Assembly (NCBI GenBank): GCA_013396755.1 | Contig: VWZF01004937.1 | Span: 701,571-765,570, forward strand | Source of the DNA: Sclerurus mexicanus | Lineage: Eukaryota; Chordata; Aves; Passeriformes; Furnariidae | Direction: 5' to 3' | Length of the DNA: 64,000 bases | In this document: piece after piece, positions 60,983 to 64,000 of the stretch | Position numbering within the stretch: the first letter of the stretch is position 1 | Layout of the letters: each line of letters opens with the position of its first letter | Notes under the pieces: model-generated | What the model was told of the DNA's origin: nothing | The model's input: the letters and a program-made list of their open reading frames with translations, nothing else | Database searches by the model: none | Program-made: the position numbers and the translations under genes

Positions 60983-62640
60983 GGAATGCACTTACCCACT
61001 CAAGGGTGGTGTTGCTGCTAACTAATAGCACACCTTCCTGCCTGGACATATCCTGGAGCACCCAGCCACCCCCAGCTATGGAAAAAGGAATCACAAAATA
61101 ACAGAGCAATGTTTTACTACAGCATGGATCTGATTCCACAACTTTTATTTTCCTCCTTAAGCCCTCATGCCCTTCTGGCTCAGGTAACACCAGAATGGCT
61201 TTGTGGAGATCTCAGCACCACAGAGTTGCTGCAAGGGGCAGAGGTGATGACTCGTTTCCTGATTCTGCCTCCAGGAAGATTTCTCTGACCTTGAACAAAG
61301 GCTGGCATTCGACTTTCCTCACTCAGCACTAAGAGAACTTCCAATCTCTCTGGTGTCTTCCCTTCACCCACTGCCACCACTCAGATTTGGGGTGTGCCAA
61401 CACATCAGCATGACCGCTACATCAGTGATCATCATGGACCCTTTTTTCCAGCTGGTTGAGCTGTGCCTCCACTCTCCCAATCTGACATAGGGTCACACTT
61501 TTCTTCACCACTGCCAAGGCCAGGTCTGGGAGCTCTGTGTGCAGCACAGCATCCCCAGGGTCCCAATTACAGCAGAAGCACTGCCAAGCCCCACTGGAAA
61601 CTGGAGGGCTACCTGCAGGCACAACAGACCTGTGCAAGGCACCAGTGATTCTGAAGTCAGCACAAAACAGATAGGTGCCTAAATGCCAGCTTTTCCTTTA
61701 AAACAGCAGCTCTTCAAAGCTGGCAAGTCAGAGTTTTCCCAGTATACAGCCAAACAAGTCACTGCTGCTATTCATGCAGCTAAAAGCAAACACAGAAGTC
61801 GTACTCCACAAGCTCCCCTCCAAATTCCTACCCTTATTTAACAGCCAAAGGAATTTGGCACACACAGGGAGAGTCTGAAGCTTTGGGATTACAGTGTTGC
61901 AGGCTGCAGCTTATGCTTCTTTCTCCAAGCCAGACAGACACAAGCCCTGGGCACCCTCTCCTTGGGGAAAAAGCCTCGTCCTGCAGTGCCGGCAGGAGAC
62001 AGAGCACTGCCCTGGGCTTGGCTGGGCACAAGGCCCAGATAGAGCTGGAAGCTGGAGGAATCCCATCCAAATCTGCTCCAAGAGGAGGCAGGCACAGGTG
62101 TACATCCAGGACAGCACTGCAGTGACAATGGTGGTTACTCTGAGAGCAGTAACCAAGGCTTGCTAGGGGAGGCTGCCCATGGATGTCTTGGAAAGAAGGG
62201 AGCAGCTCAGTCATGGTTAACAGTCTTCGGGAAACTAATTCCTCAGGAAGCTGTTCCTGATGATTTGTGCCAGCTGCCAGACACAGAAACCAAGCTCTCC
62301 TGTGGCCACCAGGGAGGAGGCTGCACAAGCTTCCTCCTGGGGACAGGGCTGCCTGCACGGGAACAGCATCGCCCAGCGATGGGAGAGCAGCGCCGTCTCC
62401 TGAGAACATGATGTCCTCATCCCTTGAGCTGCCAAAAAGCACACCAGTCACTGCTAATACCAACAACTGTGATCCAACCGCTTGTCTAATACAGGCTGAA
62501 AAGAGCCAGCTTGTCCCACCTAGTTCTTAGCACTTCTGCATCCAATGGCATTCAGGAGTCTGCAGTCAGGAGTGAATTTGAGGACTTGGCAGCACTCTGA
62601 TGTAGGTAGACCTTCAGTGCTTTCTAACAGAGGGACCTAA

Positions 62641-62757
62641 GGCACAAAGACTTTGTCTTGCTGAGGGTCTCTCAGAATAGCTCTGGCAAAGCTCAGGAAC
62701 TGAACCCAAGTCTCCCAGCTCCGAGTCCTGGCATTGGATTCAAGACATCTTTCCACA
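62641..62757 (+). repeat. MIR-type ancient SINE remnant
   Basis: The order of words follows the 3' half of a MIR element: a degraded 'ggtcacacagct' counterpart at 62662-62680, then the 'aactgaacccaagtctccc' box at 62698-62716 (MIR: gaacccaggtctc), then a 'ctccgagtcctggcattgga' box at 62719-62738. Divergence is high, as expected for an element that predates birds. The assignment rests on recognition by eye, without alignment. Confidence 0.5.
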
Positions 62758-64000
62758 CATAAGCCCCGAACCATCAGTCAGAAGTTCATGACTTTGTCAT
62801 TAACACCATAGCTGGATTTGACCTTGAGATGAAAGTCTCCAGCCTTGTTACCAATGTCCAGAGCCAGAGAGCCTCCAACCACACCATGATTTTAAAACCA
62901 TGTTTCTGCCAACACCAAGATGTTAAAGCTCTCTCAAACTTCATTATGAAGTGTGGAGAGTGGCTCGAGCCAGACTGGAATCTTGGCAGCAGTTCTGTGT
63001 CAGGGAAGTAGCTATAGTTTAATCTTCAAATGAGCAAGGACTTCTCAGGGCATGACAAACATGGAGCTCAGCTGTCACAGTCTACCACCCACCCTGAATT
63101 TCCTGGAAGAGTCCTGGTGTTTGCAGCTCTGTTCAGCATCCCACAGTCAGACATGGGAAGTGGTCCCAGCCTGCAAGCTCCAATTAGCTCTGAAGTTGCT
63201 CTGATCTTCACAGCACCTTTTTTCCCCCTCAATTTTTGACATGGCACCAAGGTCTGTTGTCATCTATGTCATCACATCATGCAGATTTGACAGTTATTCC
63301 AGGAGGGGAGCAAAGAAAGTGCCTTTAGCAAAGCATCACCACTGTGTGACACGAAGTGTTGCAAATGGAAAAAGGATAGGGAAGGAAGATACCTGTTAAA
63401 GATCAGAAGCCTTACAATGAAAATGTGTGGGAAACAAAAGGAAGTAAAAAGAGGATTGGTAGCAGAACAGGAAAGCCTTTTCCTTGGATGTCACCCAAGC
63501 CACAAACACTGGCACAGAAATCTGCCAAACCACAGTAGGAGGTGAGTTTAAGATGAGCCACAACCTGCACTGCTCCCCAGACAGCCAAAGGATGTGCTCA
63601 GCACATAGTCCCCTTCAGCAGAAGACATCCAAGCGCTTCAGAGAAGCAAACCACTAGGACCTGCCACTCTACTGCAGGAGATCGGTGTCATTTACCAGGA
63701 TGTTTGCTGAGGCTCCATAACAGGATCCCAGGGAGTGGGGCAGCTCCCAGGGAAGAACCCAGAGAGCTCAGTCAGCAGCTGCTGCTGTTACCAGACCACA
63801 TCAAACATCTGCCTGATCCCTGTCAAATAAGCTGCAGGAGCTCATCCACATGCAATCATCATTTGGGAAGCAATGTCTCCCGCTTGTGTCTCTAAGTGAC
63901 TGCTCAGGAAATGGTAATTTGGGGAGGGAGAGATGACTGATTAACTGATCTGGGGCTATGAAGCTGGACGTACTGGAGAGGTCAGCACACACAGAAGGTT

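Larger units (their letters stand above)
60961..64000 (-). other. Intron upstream of the COL26A1 EMI exon (partial)
   Basis: The gene runs right to left, so this is the 3' part of the preceding intron. I looked for the earlier EMI exon, which should hold the first half of the domain and end in phase 2, and did not find it here. The stretch holds a probable MIR-type SINE at 62641-62757 and a 210-codon open frame on the minus strand (61834-62466) with no recognisable domain. Otherwise I see nothing. Confidence 0.7.

Noticed and set aside
60961..64000. Search for the preceding EMI exon (first half of the domain)
   Set aside because: No minus-strand exon ending in phase 2 before a donor, with the expected HWC-type cysteine pattern, was seen.
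1..64000. tRNA, rRNA, snRNA, CRISPR array, bacterial operon or phage features
   Set aside because: I saw no B-box GGTTCGAATCC-type word in tRNA context, no regularly spaced repeats, and no prokaryotic gene organisation. The exon and repeats show this is vertebrate DNA.

Overview
The window looks like a gene-poor intronic stretch of a bird genome, probably a songbird. The clues are chicken-repeat-1 (CR1) LINE fragments, a solo retroviral LTR that resembles LTRs I know from songbird genomes, low repeat density, generally sparse CpG with a few CpG-richer patches, and a typical vertebrate exon. No bacterial-style gene organisation is present. The open reading frames longer than 60 codons overlap on both strands, lack recognisable domains, and look like chance reading frames.

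One coding exon can be supported: 60857-60960 on the minus strand. It encodes the C-terminal part of an EMI domain with the YRTLIRPTY and RCCPGFTGSNC signatures, and I assign it to COL26A1 (collagen type XXVI alpha 1, EMID2). It has a consensus donor (GTAAGT), a plausible branch point and an AG acceptor. The gene runs right to left, so 60961-64000 is the upstream intron. I could not find the next exon (expected to start by completing a split Glu codon, followed by Cys) or any Gly-X-Y collagen exon down to position 1. The simplest reading is that 1-60856 is one very large intron, but I cannot exclude that small exons were missed.

Region by region: 1-18540 is unremarkable non-coding DNA with small tandem and homopolymer repeats. 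18541-20960 is the most structured part. It holds a GC-rich block with a perfect 25-bp palindrome next to a G-quadruplex-like motif, then a CpG-enriched patch, then a strongly T-rich tract. 20961-34364 is mostly featureless, with two of the longest chance frames. 34371-35586 is a solo LTR bounded by TGT...ACA and a perfect 6-bp target-site duplication, and it contains the window's only N. 35593-60856 holds faint MIR-like remnants, two minus-oriented CR1 fragments, a 30-bp tandem duplication and a second, weaker CpG patch. 60961-64000 holds a probable MIR-type SINE and a 210-codon chance frame.

I found no RNA genes, no CRISPR array, and no new system. The best candidates for follow-up are the regulatory-looking patches at 18.5-20 kb and 52.4-52.9 kb inside the inferred COL26A1 intron.
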